Source: Bryobacteraceae bacterium
GTDB taxonomy: Bacteria; Acidobacteriota; Terriglobia; Bryobacterales; Bryobacteraceae
Reading direction: 5' to 3'
Length of the DNA stretch: 36,628 nt
NCBI GenBank assembly: GCA_025927575.1
Contig: JAICLJ010000030.1
Span: 1-36,628, forward strand
Position numbers and translations under genes: made by a program. The notes under the pieces are model-generated. The model made no database searches. It was not told the DNA's origin and saw nothing but the letters and a program-made list of their open reading frames with translations. Shown one piece after another: positions 23,870-32,352 of this stretch (position 1 is the stretch's first letter; each line of letters starts with the position of its first letter).

Positions 23870-26800
23870 TTAAAACACGAGCTTCAACGCAAGCTGAATC
23901 TGCCGGGCGGCGGTGGTTCCGTCCGCTCGCGTAAGCTCGGACAACGATTGACCGAAGGTTCCCGGGTCTTCGATGACATTCCCGGAACTGCCTGTGCCGG
24001 GCTGCTCAAGTTGCAACTGGTTAAAGATGTTGTAGAACTCCGCGCGAAACTGCAGATTGATGCGCTCGTTTATCACAAAACGCTTCACCAGATCCACGTC
24101 GGTGTTGTAGTAGGTGGGACCTGTGAAGGTATTTCGTCCCACGGACCCCGGAAATCCGTAGGGGGCAGGAGCAAACGCCGAGACGGGAGGACCGGTTTGC
24201 GTTTTGGGCGAGCCTGCCGGTATAGATGGATCGCCGACCAAGTCGGGGCGGCTGCTGAGCGCGGTGTGCTCGGAATCTCGGGAACTAAACATATCGAAAG
24301 GGCGCCCGCTTTGGAAAGTGGAGATACCGTTGAGTTCCCATCCGCCGAGGATGTGCGCCCCCAAGCCATGAACCAAATGAGTATGGCCGGGGCCGAAGGG
24401 CAATTCAAGCATGTAATTGAGCACCAGACGGTGCCTCACGTCGTAGTCCGAACTCCCACGTTCTTCGCGAAGATTGAAGGAGTTTCGCGCGATATTGCGG
24501 TTACCGAACGTGGCATCGAGCGGGTCCGGAGCATCATCGATCGTATGGGACCACGTATAGGCAGCCTGGAATTGGATGCCCTTGCTCATTTGCTTCGTGA
24601 AGACGGTCTGCAAGCCGTTGTAGGTTGCATTTCCGATCGATTTCAGAACAACAGGCTCGAATAATGCTAAGTTTCCCGTAACTTGAGGTAAGCCAGCTAA
24701 GGACCCGTACCGCAATAGCCCACCAGAGAGATCGCTTGGCGCATAGCCTTGTGAGAGATAGTAGTTCACGAGCGACGGCTGGGGTGGGTTGCCGTCCACC
24801 GATCTTATTAGCCGATGCGAACCGGAACCGACGTAGTTCACTTCGATGGTCATACTGCTGCTTAACTGGCGCTGGATTCCGACATTCCACGACTGGACGT
24901 ACGGAGTTTTCAAATACCGGTCGATCGTGCTAGCGGAAGCGAGGTCGCCATCCTGTACGGTTGCGGATGGGGCCGGCAGGGTTGCCGGCGGCGGGAGAGT
25001 GTTAACAACGCCTGGCACGTAATTTTGAAAGTTTCCGACAAATGGCGGATTCGACTTCAGGTTGGTGAAGAGGTTTCCAAAGATACGGTCATGGAAAATT
25101 CCGTAACCCACCCGGACGGAGGTCTTCCCGCTGCTGAACGGATCCCAAGCCAACCCGAAGCGCGGCTCGAAATTGAAGGGATCGTTGTAATAGAGTTCCT
25201 GGCCCGTGCCGGGGCCGACTGCCGAAAACGTCAGTGGCGCGGGACCGGCAGGATTGGCGAACAGGTTCGAGAGTTGCCCATTTCTCTCGAATGGAACTCC
25301 ATCGAATTGATACCGGAGTCCCAATTGCAATGTCAGGTTCGGGCGAAGCTTCCACTGGTCCTGGAAAAATGCCCCATACTCGTGCTGCACATAGCGGCTG
25401 AAGTTTGTTGCCGTGCGTTGTGCTTCCGTATCGAAAAACTGGCTCTGCGATTGAATACCGACAAAGCCGAGCAGGCCTGCCCCCATCGTCTGAAGGATCT
25501 CATTGTCGTCACACCCGTTTGCACAGGTAACGACCGGTATGCCGAAGTTCCCATACGGCGTGAAGTCGACGGACGGCCGGGAGCCAAACGCGTCGTACCC
25601 ATTCTCGAACACGTAGCGGAATTCACCACCCACCTTGATATTGTGCTGGCCGTGAACCCACGACAGGTTATCCACGTAGTGCCAGGTGCCTGCCCGGCGC
25701 AGTTGCGAGTTGCTGTCGCCCAGGCTTGAACAGCCTAAATTGGCGATCGTTGAAACGCCGACGGAGGTGGCAAAGGAATAGTCCGTGCCGAACCCGAATG
25801 GATCCGGCGTGCTGTATTGATCGATTGGGCTATGGTCGCACGCGAATGTGGCGTCGGAACGGTTCAACCCGGCGCGAAATTCATTGATCAGATCCGGCCG
25901 GAATGCAGCGATGAAATTTAAGGCGATATTGTGGCTTTGTCCATAGGAGGCCGTGGCGCCGAAGCCGGGCAAGGCTTCGTCATGGAATGGGTCCGGATCG
26001 TCGAAGCCGTTGTATATGTATCGCGCGAACACGCTGTACTTGTCGTTGAAGCGGTGGTCCATACGGAAGGTTGTGCCTGCCGTATTCAGCCGGGACGAAC
26101 TTGGGAAGTAGTAAATCGCTCGAAGGTCGTCAACGGCGGGTCCGTTTGGATTCGGATACGCCGAGAGCATTCTCTGAATTGTCGGGTCCAGGGTCAATCC
26201 TTGAACATTGTTCGGCGAACTCGGATCAGCCAGATTGATTTGCTGGCCATTATAGTTGAAAATGCCGGTTTTGAAGGCGGCTGTCGGCACCACAGCAGGC
26301 TCCGTCAATGTCGTGCGGTAGCGTTGCCACTCGGAGTTCACAAAGAAGAAGGTCTGATCCTTTTTGATCGGTCCACCAAGCGAAAAGCCGAAGTCGTTGC
26401 GCACAAAGGGGTCTTGCTGATCCGGCGAGGGATTGAAATAATCGCGCGCGGCCAAGGCGTTCACCCGGTTAAACTCATAGCCTGAGCCATGAAATGCGTT
26501 CGTTCCGCTTCGCGTTACGATATCGACGATAGCGCCGGTGTTGCGGCCGTATTCGGGGAGAAAATTATTCGTAATCACCCGGAATTCCTGTGTTGAGTCC
26601 GGATTGATGGAAGAGGCGCCTCCGGGAATTCCCGGCACAGAGGCGTCGTTGTTGTCCACTCCGTCCAAAAGGAAATTGTTGTTACGTTCGCGCTGCCCGT
26701 TTACCGAGAACCCACCCAAGCTGCTGGTGGTTTGTTGAGTTCCTGGCGATAGCAGAACAAGCGAATACGGGTCGCGCGTGAGCAAGGGCAGGTTGAGGAT

Positions 26801-27229
26801 CCGCTTCTGATCGACGATATTGCTGATTTGGGCGCTTTCGAGGTCGATGGTCGAAACTGCCGACCCCGTGACCTCGACCTGTTCCGATACGGCGCCCACT
26901 GTCATGCTGCCGTTTACCGTCAGGTTTTGCCCCACCGTCAACTCGACGTTTGAGAATTGAAGGCTTGTAAATCCTTGTTTTTCAACGGTGATGTCATAAC
27001 GACCCACCAGCACATTCGGAATTGCGTAAGCGCCCGAAGCATCGGTCGCTGCGTTGCGGACAGCGGCGGTCCCCAGACTCTTGATAGTTATGGTCGCTTC
27101 GGGCACGCCGGATCCCGACGGGTCCAGTATTGTGCCGGAAATTGTACCGGTCTGTGCGCTCAACGTGGCGCAAAAAACTGTGCCGAGTGCAAATGTAAGG
27201 ATTGCCCTCATCACACGTTTGAAATTCAT
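23870..27229 (-). CDS. TonB-dependent receptor, Oar-like with N-terminal carboxypeptidase regulatory domain
   Basis: A 1119-residue outer-membrane receptor. After a signal peptide (ILTFALGTVFCATLSAQ) comes a carboxypeptidase regulatory-like beta-sandwich (~25-110: TISGTILDPSGSGVPEATITI, GAYAIPNVLVGRYDITVEKQGF), then a plug domain (~120-250, with NFLLDGVDNNDASVPG and a VDIVTRSGTNAFHGSGYEF edge), then a long barrel ending in LKLVF with the C-terminal Phe needed for assembly. Large families of these replace classical TonB receptors in acidobacteria and are thought to import polymers or oligosaccharides. No SusD-like partner lies beside it. GAGGACC precedes the ATG. A promoter and a perfect inverted repeat lie just upstream. 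Confidence 0.92.
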   Translation of the reverse strand: MNFKRVMRAILTFALGTVFCATLSAQTGTISGTILDPSGSGVPEATITIKSLGTAAVRNAATDASGAYAIPNVLVGRYDITVEKQGFTSLQFSNVELTVGQNLTVNGSMTVGAVSEQVEVTGSAVSTIDLESAQISNIVDQKRILNLPLLTRDPYSLVLLSPGTQQTTSSLGGFSVNGQRERNNNFLLDGVDNNDASVPGIPGGASSINPDSTQEFRVITNNFLPEYGRNTGAIVDIVTRSGTNAFHGSGYEFNRVNALAARDYFNPSPDQQDPFVRNDFGFSLGGPIKKDQTFFFVNSEWQRYRTTLTEPAVVPTAAFKTGIFNYNGQQINLADPSSPNNVQGLTLDPTIQRMLSAYPNPNGPAVDDLRAIYYFPSSSRLNTAGTTFRMDHRFNDKYSVFARYIYNGFDDPDPFHDEALPGFGATASYGQSHNIALNFIAAFRPDLINEFRAGLNRSDATFACDHSPIDQYSTPDPFGFGTDYSFATSVGVSTIANLGCSSLGDSNSQLRRAGTWHYVDNLSWVHGQHNIKVGGEFRYVFENGYDAFGSRPSVDFTPYGNFGIPVVTCANGCDDNEILQTMGAGLLGFVGIQSQSQFFDTEAQRTATNFSRYVQHEYGAFFQDQWKLRPNLTLQLGLRYQFDGVPFERNGQLSNLFANPAGPAPLTFSAVGPGTGQELYYNDPFNFEPRFGLAWDPFSSGKTSVRVGYGIFHDRIFGNLFTNLKSNPPFVGNFQNYVPGVVNTLPPPATLPAPSATVQDGDLASASTIDRYLKTPYVQSWNVGIQRQLSSSMTIEVNYVGSGSHRLIRSVDGNPPQPSLVNYYLSQGYAPSDLSGGLLRYGSLAGLPQVTGNLALFEPVVLKSIGNATYNGLQTVFTKQMSKGIQFQAAYTWSHTIDDAPDPLDATFGNRNIARNSFNLREERGSSDYDVRHRLVLNYMLELPFGPGHTHLVHGLGAHILGGWELNGISTFQSGRPFDMFSSRDSEHTALSSRPDLVGDPSIPAGSPKTQTGPPVSAFAPAPYGFPGSVGRNTFTGPTYYNTDVDLVKRFVINERINLQFRAEFYNIFNQLQLEQPGTGSSGNVIEDPGTFGQSLSELTRADGTTAARQIQLALKLVF

Positions 27230-27256
27230 TGGTCCTCAGCCCCATAGGGGAATTTA

Positions 27257-27286
27257 ATTTGAATGTCGTCCCCATGACATTCAAAT
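27257..27286 (-). promoter_or_regulatory. perfect inverted repeat at the receptor gene's likely transcription start
   Basis: ATTTGAATGTC and GACATTCAAAT, 11-bp perfect arms with an 8-base loop, lie 28 bases before the receptor start and immediately after the predicted -10. This is the place for a repressor operator, or for a 5' hairpin in the mRNA. No regulator gene is adjacent. Confidence 0.6.
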
Positions 27287-27289
27287 ACG

Positions 27290-27318
27290 ATAATATCTCG
27301 CGCTTAGTTCAGTGTAAT
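27290..27318 (-). promoter_or_regulatory. candidate promoter of the TonB-dependent receptor gene
   Basis: On the minus strand ATTACA (27318-27313), 17 bases, then TATTAT (27295-27290, five of six consensus). The predicted start falls at the left edge of the inverted repeat. Confidence 0.5.
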
Positions 27319-27728
27319 CTTGATTGTTCGAAATTTCGATTGAAATTGGCAGCCGAGAAGAGCGTAATCTATGAATCATTCCTGACCAGCCTGCCGTAAC
27401 GATGGGCGGGGATAGAATCTTTGGCCTGGACGAGGACAGCCATCCCGATCCGGATGGATAGCCAGTCCGCTCCCTCGTCCCGCCAAATAGTCCATAGTCT
27501 TTATGTTGCCAAAGGCTTGATGAGAGTGATCCGGGGCAAATTGAGACCCTGAGCCCTAGTGCGGAAGCCGTCCGGCGTTCCAGGCTTACTGATCGAACTT
27601 TCCGGCGCCGGTAAACCATCCTACTGGCGCGAAACGCGCAATACGTATATTCTTGACTAAACGAATCCTCCGGATCGCCGGACTACAGATCTTCGGAGCG
27701 AAAAAATTCGTTTCCAAAGGAGAACATA
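27319..27728. other. 410-base divergent intergenic region, nothing recognised
   Basis: Between the receptor promoter and the BON gene. Open frames here have no family resemblance and no ribosome binding sites. It presumably holds the promoter of the BON gene (a TTGACT at about 27652 lacks a well-spaced -10). Confidence 0.5.
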
Positions 27729-28379
27729 GTGGCGGTCTTAAACATCCGGTCTCTTGCGATACGAATGATGTGCGCGATCAGCTTCAGTTTGCTTTTATGC
27801 GCCCAAACAACCGAACAGAAATCAGCCGGCGGCGGTCTCTCTCAGGATGAGGTCCTCCGGATAGCAAAAGAAGTTCAAAAGCAGATCGGCACCTTGCCGC
27901 TCTATGGCGTTTTTGACGACATTCATTTCGGCATTAAAGGACGGACGGTTATACTCAGCGGCGAAGCGTCCCGCCCAACGCTGAAATCTTCCGCGGAAAA
28001 CGTGGTGAAGAAAATTGAAGGCGTGGAAACAGTGGACAACGAAATCGAAGTGCTGCCGCTGTCTCCTAATGACGACCGTATTCGAGCCGCTGTCTACGCA
28101 AGAATTTATGGAAACCAGGTTTTGCGGCGTTATACGTCCAATCGAGGCGGGGCCGCCAGATGGAGGAGCATGACACGCCGCACGATGGGTATTACGAACG
28201 ATCCGCCCACCGGCTATCATGCAATTCACATTATCGTAAAGAATGGAAACGTCACGCTGAAGGGGGTCGTCGACAACTCTGGAGACTCAGCTATCGCCGA
28301 AATGCAAGCTAATTCCACTCCGGGGGTTTTTCGAGTCGATAACGATTTATACATCGCGAATTCAGGCAAAAAAGAATAG
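27729..28379 (+). CDS. secreted BON-domain protein
   Basis: A 216-residue exported protein starting at GTG 27729, with AAAGGAG about seven bases upstream. After the signal segment (MMCAISFSLLLCAQ) come two BON-type repeats: VFDDIHFGIKGRTVILSGEAS with VVKKIEGVETVDNEIEVLP, and IHIIVKNGNVTLKGVVDN with FRVDNDLYIA. BON domains bind phospholipid or help hold the outer membrane under stress, as in OsmY. A Cys ends the hydrophobic stretch, but the residue before it (Leu) does not fit a lipobox, so I do not call a lipoprotein. The next gene begins 28 bases later, so they are likely co-transcribed. Confidence 0.85.
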   Translation: MAVLNIRSLAIRMMCAISFSLLLCAQTTEQKSAGGGLSQDEVLRIAKEVQKQIGTLPLYGVFDDIHFGIKGRTVILSGEASRPTLKSSAENVVKKIEGVETVDNEIEVLPLSPNDDRIRAAVYARIYGNQVLRRYTSNRGGAARWRSMTRRTMGITNDPPTGYHAIHIIVKNGNVTLKGVVDNSGDSAIAEMQANSTPGVFRVDNDLYIANSGKKE

Positions 28380-28407
28380 CGACTTGCCGGGGGGAGACGC
28401 AATAGGG

Positions 28408-29097
28408 GTGGCGAAAAATCGAATTCTGCTTCTCGCGATGCCAGTGCTGCTGGCCGGCATGCAAATCGCGCACGCTGCGGAAAGCCAAACTGGGGAGCCA
28501 TCGTTCCGAATTGGGCCCGAAGCTGTATGGAACCCTGGCCAAACTGTTGTGAGTGAAGTTCGCCGGGGCTGTATACAACTCAGCTTTCCGGAACTGGGCG
28601 AATGCTTCGCCGCGGGCATGAAAAAGGTGGGAGCTTCTCCAGAAGCCGTGGCCTTCACGCATTTGCTGAAGAACGACGGTTATTTGCTCAGGTTTGTGCG
28701 AGTGGGAGGTCCTGATATCGCATTTGTCGCCTTTCCCTTCCGCGCGAATGAGAACGACGGGTGCTTGCTTGTGAATGGAGACCCTGCCTTGATAAACGTT
28801 GACGATTTGCGGAATCTTCCGCAAGACGAGATGAAGAGGGACCCGGCGTACGAGTCCTTGTTAACCGAATATCCAAAGGCAATGCTCTGGCCGGGAGACC
28901 GCGGCGACGTGGATACGGTGAAAGTCGCTCCCCCAAAGGCTTCGGGCCGAAGCTTCCTTGTAAGTTATATGCTGCTGAACGGCTGCCATGCTTGCGCACG
29001 GCTGGCCACTGTCTGGTTCCGATTCGATTTTGATAGTAAAGGCAAGTACGGGGACACTCACTACCAGAAACTCGAGCGACTACCACCAGTTCAGTAA
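28408..29097 (+). CDS. secreted protein of unknown function
   Basis: A 229-residue protein with a signal peptide (NRILLLAMPVLLAGMQIAHA, cleavage near AHAAES). The start GTG 28408 gives that signal directly; GGGGAG lies about a dozen bases upstream. The frame extends to TTG 28384 as an alternative. The mature part has two Cys near the N-terminus (RRGCIQLSFPELGECF) and CHAC near the C-terminus, which could pair in the periplasm. I do not recognise the family. Placed 28 bases after the BON gene and before a hairpin, it is probably the last gene of a two-gene unit. Confidence 0.72.
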   Translation: MAKNRILLLAMPVLLAGMQIAHAAESQTGEPSFRIGPEAVWNPGQTVVSEVRRGCIQLSFPELGECFAAGMKKVGASPEAVAFTHLLKNDGYLLRFVRVGGPDIAFVAFPFRANENDGCLLVNGDPALINVDDLRNLPQDEMKRDPAYESLLTEYPKAMLWPGDRGDVDTVKVAPPKASGRSFLVSYMLLNGCHACARLATVWFRFDFDSKGKYGDTHYQKLERLPPVQ

Positions 29098-29129
29098 CAA
29101 AGGCGCCGTGGCAGTCGTGGCTCCTTTGT
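29097..29129 (+). terminator. hairpin terminator
   Basis: ACAAAGGCGCC pairs with GGCTCCTTTGT (10 of 11 positions) across an 11-base loop, starting at the stop codon of the preceding gene. Its arm shares AGGCGCC with the hairpin at 23821. Confidence 0.55.
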
Positions 29130-29220
29130 GGTGAAGTGCCTGTTAACCTCTCAATACCCTTCGTGCGGTGGGCAAGGTTGTTTGTCTCGCGGTCTTTTGC
29201 TGAGAGAAGCGCATCGTACA

Positions 29221-31599
29221 ATGAATCCTCGAATGAACCGTGCTTGCTCCTTGGCTATTCTGCTTCGGCTCGGACTGGTGGCGGCATGCTTCGGTCTGAC
29301 CTGTTCTGGTTTATACGCTGCCACGAGGGAGATCCCGGCAGGGAGTGTCATCGAAGTCCGTCTGACACGCTCGATCGCTTCGTACTCCACCAAAGAGGGA
29401 ACTGATGCGGATGCGGTGGTGATCGCGCCGGTGAAAGTAGGTGAGCAAACGCTGATCCCGATGGGAACGCGGGTCACGGGTATTGTCGAGGACGTGAGGC
29501 GCGTGGGATTGGGACTCATCCACGAAACCGCGCGGCTCGAGATCAACTTCAATCGCCTGGTGCTGGCAAATGGCGACGAACTTTCCGTGACAACGCGTGT
29601 TGTGAATGTCGAGAATGCGCGGGAATCGGTCGATGAGGAAGGCCGGATTCGAGGCATTCGTTCGACGGGAACTTTGGGCTACCGCGCGAACAATCTCATC
29701 GCGGGATTTGCGATGTTCGATCCCATCGCGTACCTGTACGTGAACACCGCGGTGGCGCGCATGTTGCGGTTCGCCGAACCTGAGATATGGCTGCCGGCCG
29801 GAGCGGAGCTCGATCTGAAACTGCTCGCGCCTGTTGCCGCGCCCGACGTGTCCACGCCGCCGATGCCGCCCGTCGCCGAGGATCCTGAAGCGCAGCGAGA
29901 GTTAGCGAGCCTGGTAAGAGCCCTACCGTACCGGACGATGACGCGAGGCTCCTATAAGCCCTCGGATTTGACAAACCTAATTTTTTTGGGAGATCCGGAC
30001 GCGCTGGAGCGGGCTTTCAAAGCGGCAGGATGGGTGCGAGCCGACCATCTGAATACGGTTACCGGTTTCATGACAATGCGCTCCATCGCTGAAGATCAGG
30101 GATATCAAGCCGCGCCGATGTCTACCCTGTTGCTCGATGAGCAGCGCCCCGATTTGACGATATCCAAGACTCTTAATACATTTTCTAAGCGGCATCATGC
30201 GCGAATCTGGTTCCGGTCCGAAACCTGGAATGGTCTCCCCGTGATGACAGCTTCCTCGACGCAGGATACCGGTATCGAAATGTCAAGAAAGAACAGGACG
30301 TTCATCCACGTAATCGACACATTGATTGACAATGAACGGGCCAAAATCGTGGACGATCTGGTATTTACTGGGTGCGTTGACGCCGCGGAGTTGATGCCTC
30401 GCCCGTGGGTTCCTCTTGATGCTCGAAATGCAACCAAAGAATCGTTGGTGACGGACGGCCGCGTTGCCATTTTGAAATTGAATAAGTGCGAGCATCCCCA
30501 CGGCCCTGTCGATCTGGAAGCTCGTCCCGACATACCGGCCACCGGGAAAGTGACTGAGCGAGGCGCACGCCAATCGTTTCTGATCGTGCGGAACGACCTA
30601 TTTCGAGGGAATCTTATTTACCAGGGTTACGAGGGCGTGAAATTTGGCGTAAAACACCTGAGGCATAAAGCGACTGCTGAAAGACTACCGCCTCGCTCGA
30701 CAGCAATCAATAGTGTCGCCAATCCGAACTGGGATAGTGAACCGCCCCGGCCGCGGCAGAGTCAATTCGGCGAGGCGGAGTCCACCGCGGAGGCCACATC
30801 GCCTGCAGAGGCTGCTGCGCCGGAACAGCATGACTGGAGCGATGAGCGGTTCGAGATCGGTCTGGAGGGTGGATTCCTCCGGTACGCCGGCAGCACGCTC
30901 GACCTGACCAGGGTATCGCTCGAACCGCTACAGCCAGAGTTGCCCGCGGTCAGACTTGCGTTTCAAAACCGTTTGTACAACGGGTGGTCGGCGGGCACTT
31001 CCCTAACTCTAAACACTTTTCGCTACTTTTCGAATGAGTTTGCGTTCACGTATCAGCGAGGGAAGTTCCGGTTTGGCGCGCTGGCCTTCGTTGGTCTTCC
31101 AGAGGGCGAGCAGGGCGGCTACGTCGAAGAAACGACCGGGTTGCTGAGCCGCCAGTTCCAATACAATTTCATTGCAAATTTTCGGCCGCGAGAAAAGCGG
31201 TTCCGGCCTTACGTTGCGGCGGGCCCGGTGCTTCAGCTAATCAACCTGACGGATGCGCCTTTCAAATCGTCGGGAGGCGTGTTTAAATTTGGATTGCGTA
31301 ACGTTGGGCTTCTGCTGGCCGCGTACAATTTTGGCCGCACTCCACCCTTAGATGGCGGAGGGATTTTCCAGTTTGCTTTCCAGTATGGCGGCGGCATTAA
31401 ATACCGATTGACTCGGCGATTCCTCGTCCGCCTTGATGTCCGCGAAACGATCGGACCTCAACCGAATTTCATTGGGCGGTCGATCACGATCGACGACACC
31501 TCCCCCAACGAAGAATATCGGATTGATTATGAGCAAATACGCCCGACTGGGCCGCTCCGGCAACAAAGGGCAACGCTCGGTTTCGCTTTCACGTTTTGA
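29221..31599 (+). CDS. LssY C-terminal domain protein with outer-membrane barrel
   Basis: A 792-residue exported protein in three parts. After a signal peptide (LVAACFGLTCSGLYAA) the first ~200 residues are a beta-rich domain (EIPAGSVIEVRLTRSI, GTRVTGIVEDVRRVGLGL) like periplasmic domains of secretion or conjugation proteins. At ~245-390 is an LssY C-terminal domain: LTNLIFLGDPDALERAFKAAGW, APMSTLLLDEQRPDL, KRHHARIWF and DNERAKIVDDLVFTGCVD. An Ala/Pro/Glu-rich linker leads to ~250 residues of amphipathic strands (for example FEIGLEGGFLRYAG, FRPYVAAGPVLQLI) ending in TLGFAFTF, an outer-membrane barrel. I take ATG 29221 as start; ATG 29233 is also possible. LssY domains usually follow PAP2 or DedA membrane domains, so this setting is uncommon. 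Confidence 0.8.
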   Translation: MNPRMNRACSLAILLRLGLVAACFGLTCSGLYAATREIPAGSVIEVRLTRSIASYSTKEGTDADAVVIAPVKVGEQTLIPMGTRVTGIVEDVRRVGLGLIHETARLEINFNRLVLANGDELSVTTRVVNVENARESVDEEGRIRGIRSTGTLGYRANNLIAGFAMFDPIAYLYVNTAVARMLRFAEPEIWLPAGAELDLKLLAPVAAPDVSTPPMPPVAEDPEAQRELASLVRALPYRTMTRGSYKPSDLTNLIFLGDPDALERAFKAAGWVRADHLNTVTGFMTMRSIAEDQGYQAAPMSTLLLDEQRPDLTISKTLNTFSKRHHARIWFRSETWNGLPVMTASSTQDTGIEMSRKNRTFIHVIDTLIDNERAKIVDDLVFTGCVDAAELMPRPWVPLDARNATKESLVTDGRVAILKLNKCEHPHGPVDLEARPDIPATGKVTERGARQSFLIVRNDLFRGNLIYQGYEGVKFGVKHLRHKATAERLPPRSTAINSVANPNWDSEPPRPRQSQFGEAESTAEATSPAEAAAPEQHDWSDERFEIGLEGGFLRYAGSTLDLTRVSLEPLQPELPAVRLAFQNRLYNGWSAGTSLTLNTFRYFSNEFAFTYQRGKFRFGALAFVGLPEGEQGGYVEETTGLLSRQFQYNFIANFRPREKRFRPYVAAGPVLQLINLTDAPFKSSGGVFKFGLRNVGLLLAAYNFGRTPPLDGGGIFQFAFQYGGGIKYRLTRRFLVRLDVRETIGPQPNFIGRSITIDDTSPNEEYRIDYEQIRPTGPLRQQRATLGFAFTF

Positions 31600-31611
31600 A
31601 ACGGGCGAGGA

Positions 31612-32304
31612 TCAGTGTTGAAGATCCGCTGCAATGCTGATATCGCCTCCGGTAATGCGAATCGTTCGAGTCCATTGTTTGAAGCCGTTCTTCACGATGA
31701 CGACGTTGTGATCGCCGGTTGTCAACTCCAGACTTGAGGGCGTGCTCCCGACGAAGGCCCCGTCCACTTCGATATCCGCACCGGGGGGAGTCGAGGTCAC
31801 CTGCAGTCGCGCTTTTGAGGAGTTATCCGGTGCGGCCGCCACTGCTGCACCTCCGGCGGCAGGGGCACCGGCCGGCTCGGCAGGCTGCGAATTGCGGACC
31901 GCTTGTATGATGTTGCTCTTGTAGTCTTTGCCATCGGGCCGGATGATCACGAGTTTCTTGCCGTCCACGCAGGCCCGAACGGGGTCGTTCACAATAAATA
32001 CTGTCGGTTTGAATCCAAACCCAATGTAATTCGATTCGCCCGTGTAGGTCATGTCGCCGACAGCGACGGTGACGGTAAACGTTGTACGTTCTTCCATTCC
32101 GGGCGTTGAGAAAGTATCGTATTCCGTTTTGCCGTTCTTCTTGTTCTTCTTTTCCACATGTTCAGTGGAGGTCGTCGGAACCATCGATTTCGACTGCTGC
32201 ACGTCCAAAAGCTTTCCGGTGCGGCAGTTCCTTGCCTCGTTCACGCAAAATGCCGAACTGGAAAAAACTGCAATAGCGGAAATAACAATAAAGCATCTAT
32301 TCAT
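31612..32304 (-). CDS. exported PEGA-domain protein
   Basis: A 230-residue protein with a signal peptide (CFIVISAIAVFSSSAFC). ATG 32304 is chosen because GGAGGAAG stands at ideal distance; the frame extends four codons upstream. The middle part contains DTFSTPGMEERTTFTVTVAVG and IVNDPVRACVDGKKLVIIRPDG. An Ala/Pro-rich linker follows, then a PEGA domain from ~160: STPPGADIEVDGAFVGSTPS, LELTTGDHNVVIVKNGF and WTRTIRI. PEGA domains occur on surface proteins and are thought to mediate envelope binding. It converges with the LssY-barrel gene (12 bases apart) and follows the KS-CLF gene by 48 bases on the same strand, so it may be read through from it. Confidence 0.85.
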   Translation of the reverse strand: MNRCFIVISAIAVFSSSAFCVNEARNCRTGKLLDVQQSKSMVPTTSTEHVEKKNKKNGKTEYDTFSTPGMEERTTFTVTVAVGDMTYTGESNYIGFGFKPTVFIVNDPVRACVDGKKLVIIRPDGKDYKSNIIQAVRNSQPAEPAGAPAAGGAAVAAAPDNSSKARLQVTSTPPGADIEVDGAFVGSTPSSLELTTGDHNVVIVKNGFKQWTRTIRITGGDISIAADLQH

Positions 32305-32352
32305 CACTTCCTCCAACTCCCAAACACGCCTCGTTGTCGATGATACTGAAAT

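Noticed and set aside
25025..25729. 234-codon plus-strand frame inside the receptor gene
   Set aside because: Antisense shadow of the TonB-dependent receptor; no ribosome binding site or family pattern.
27281..27619. Minus-strand open frame upstream of the receptor gene
   Set aside because: Low-complexity Ser/Arg-rich translation, no ribosome binding site, and it covers the receptor promoter and part of the inverted repeat.
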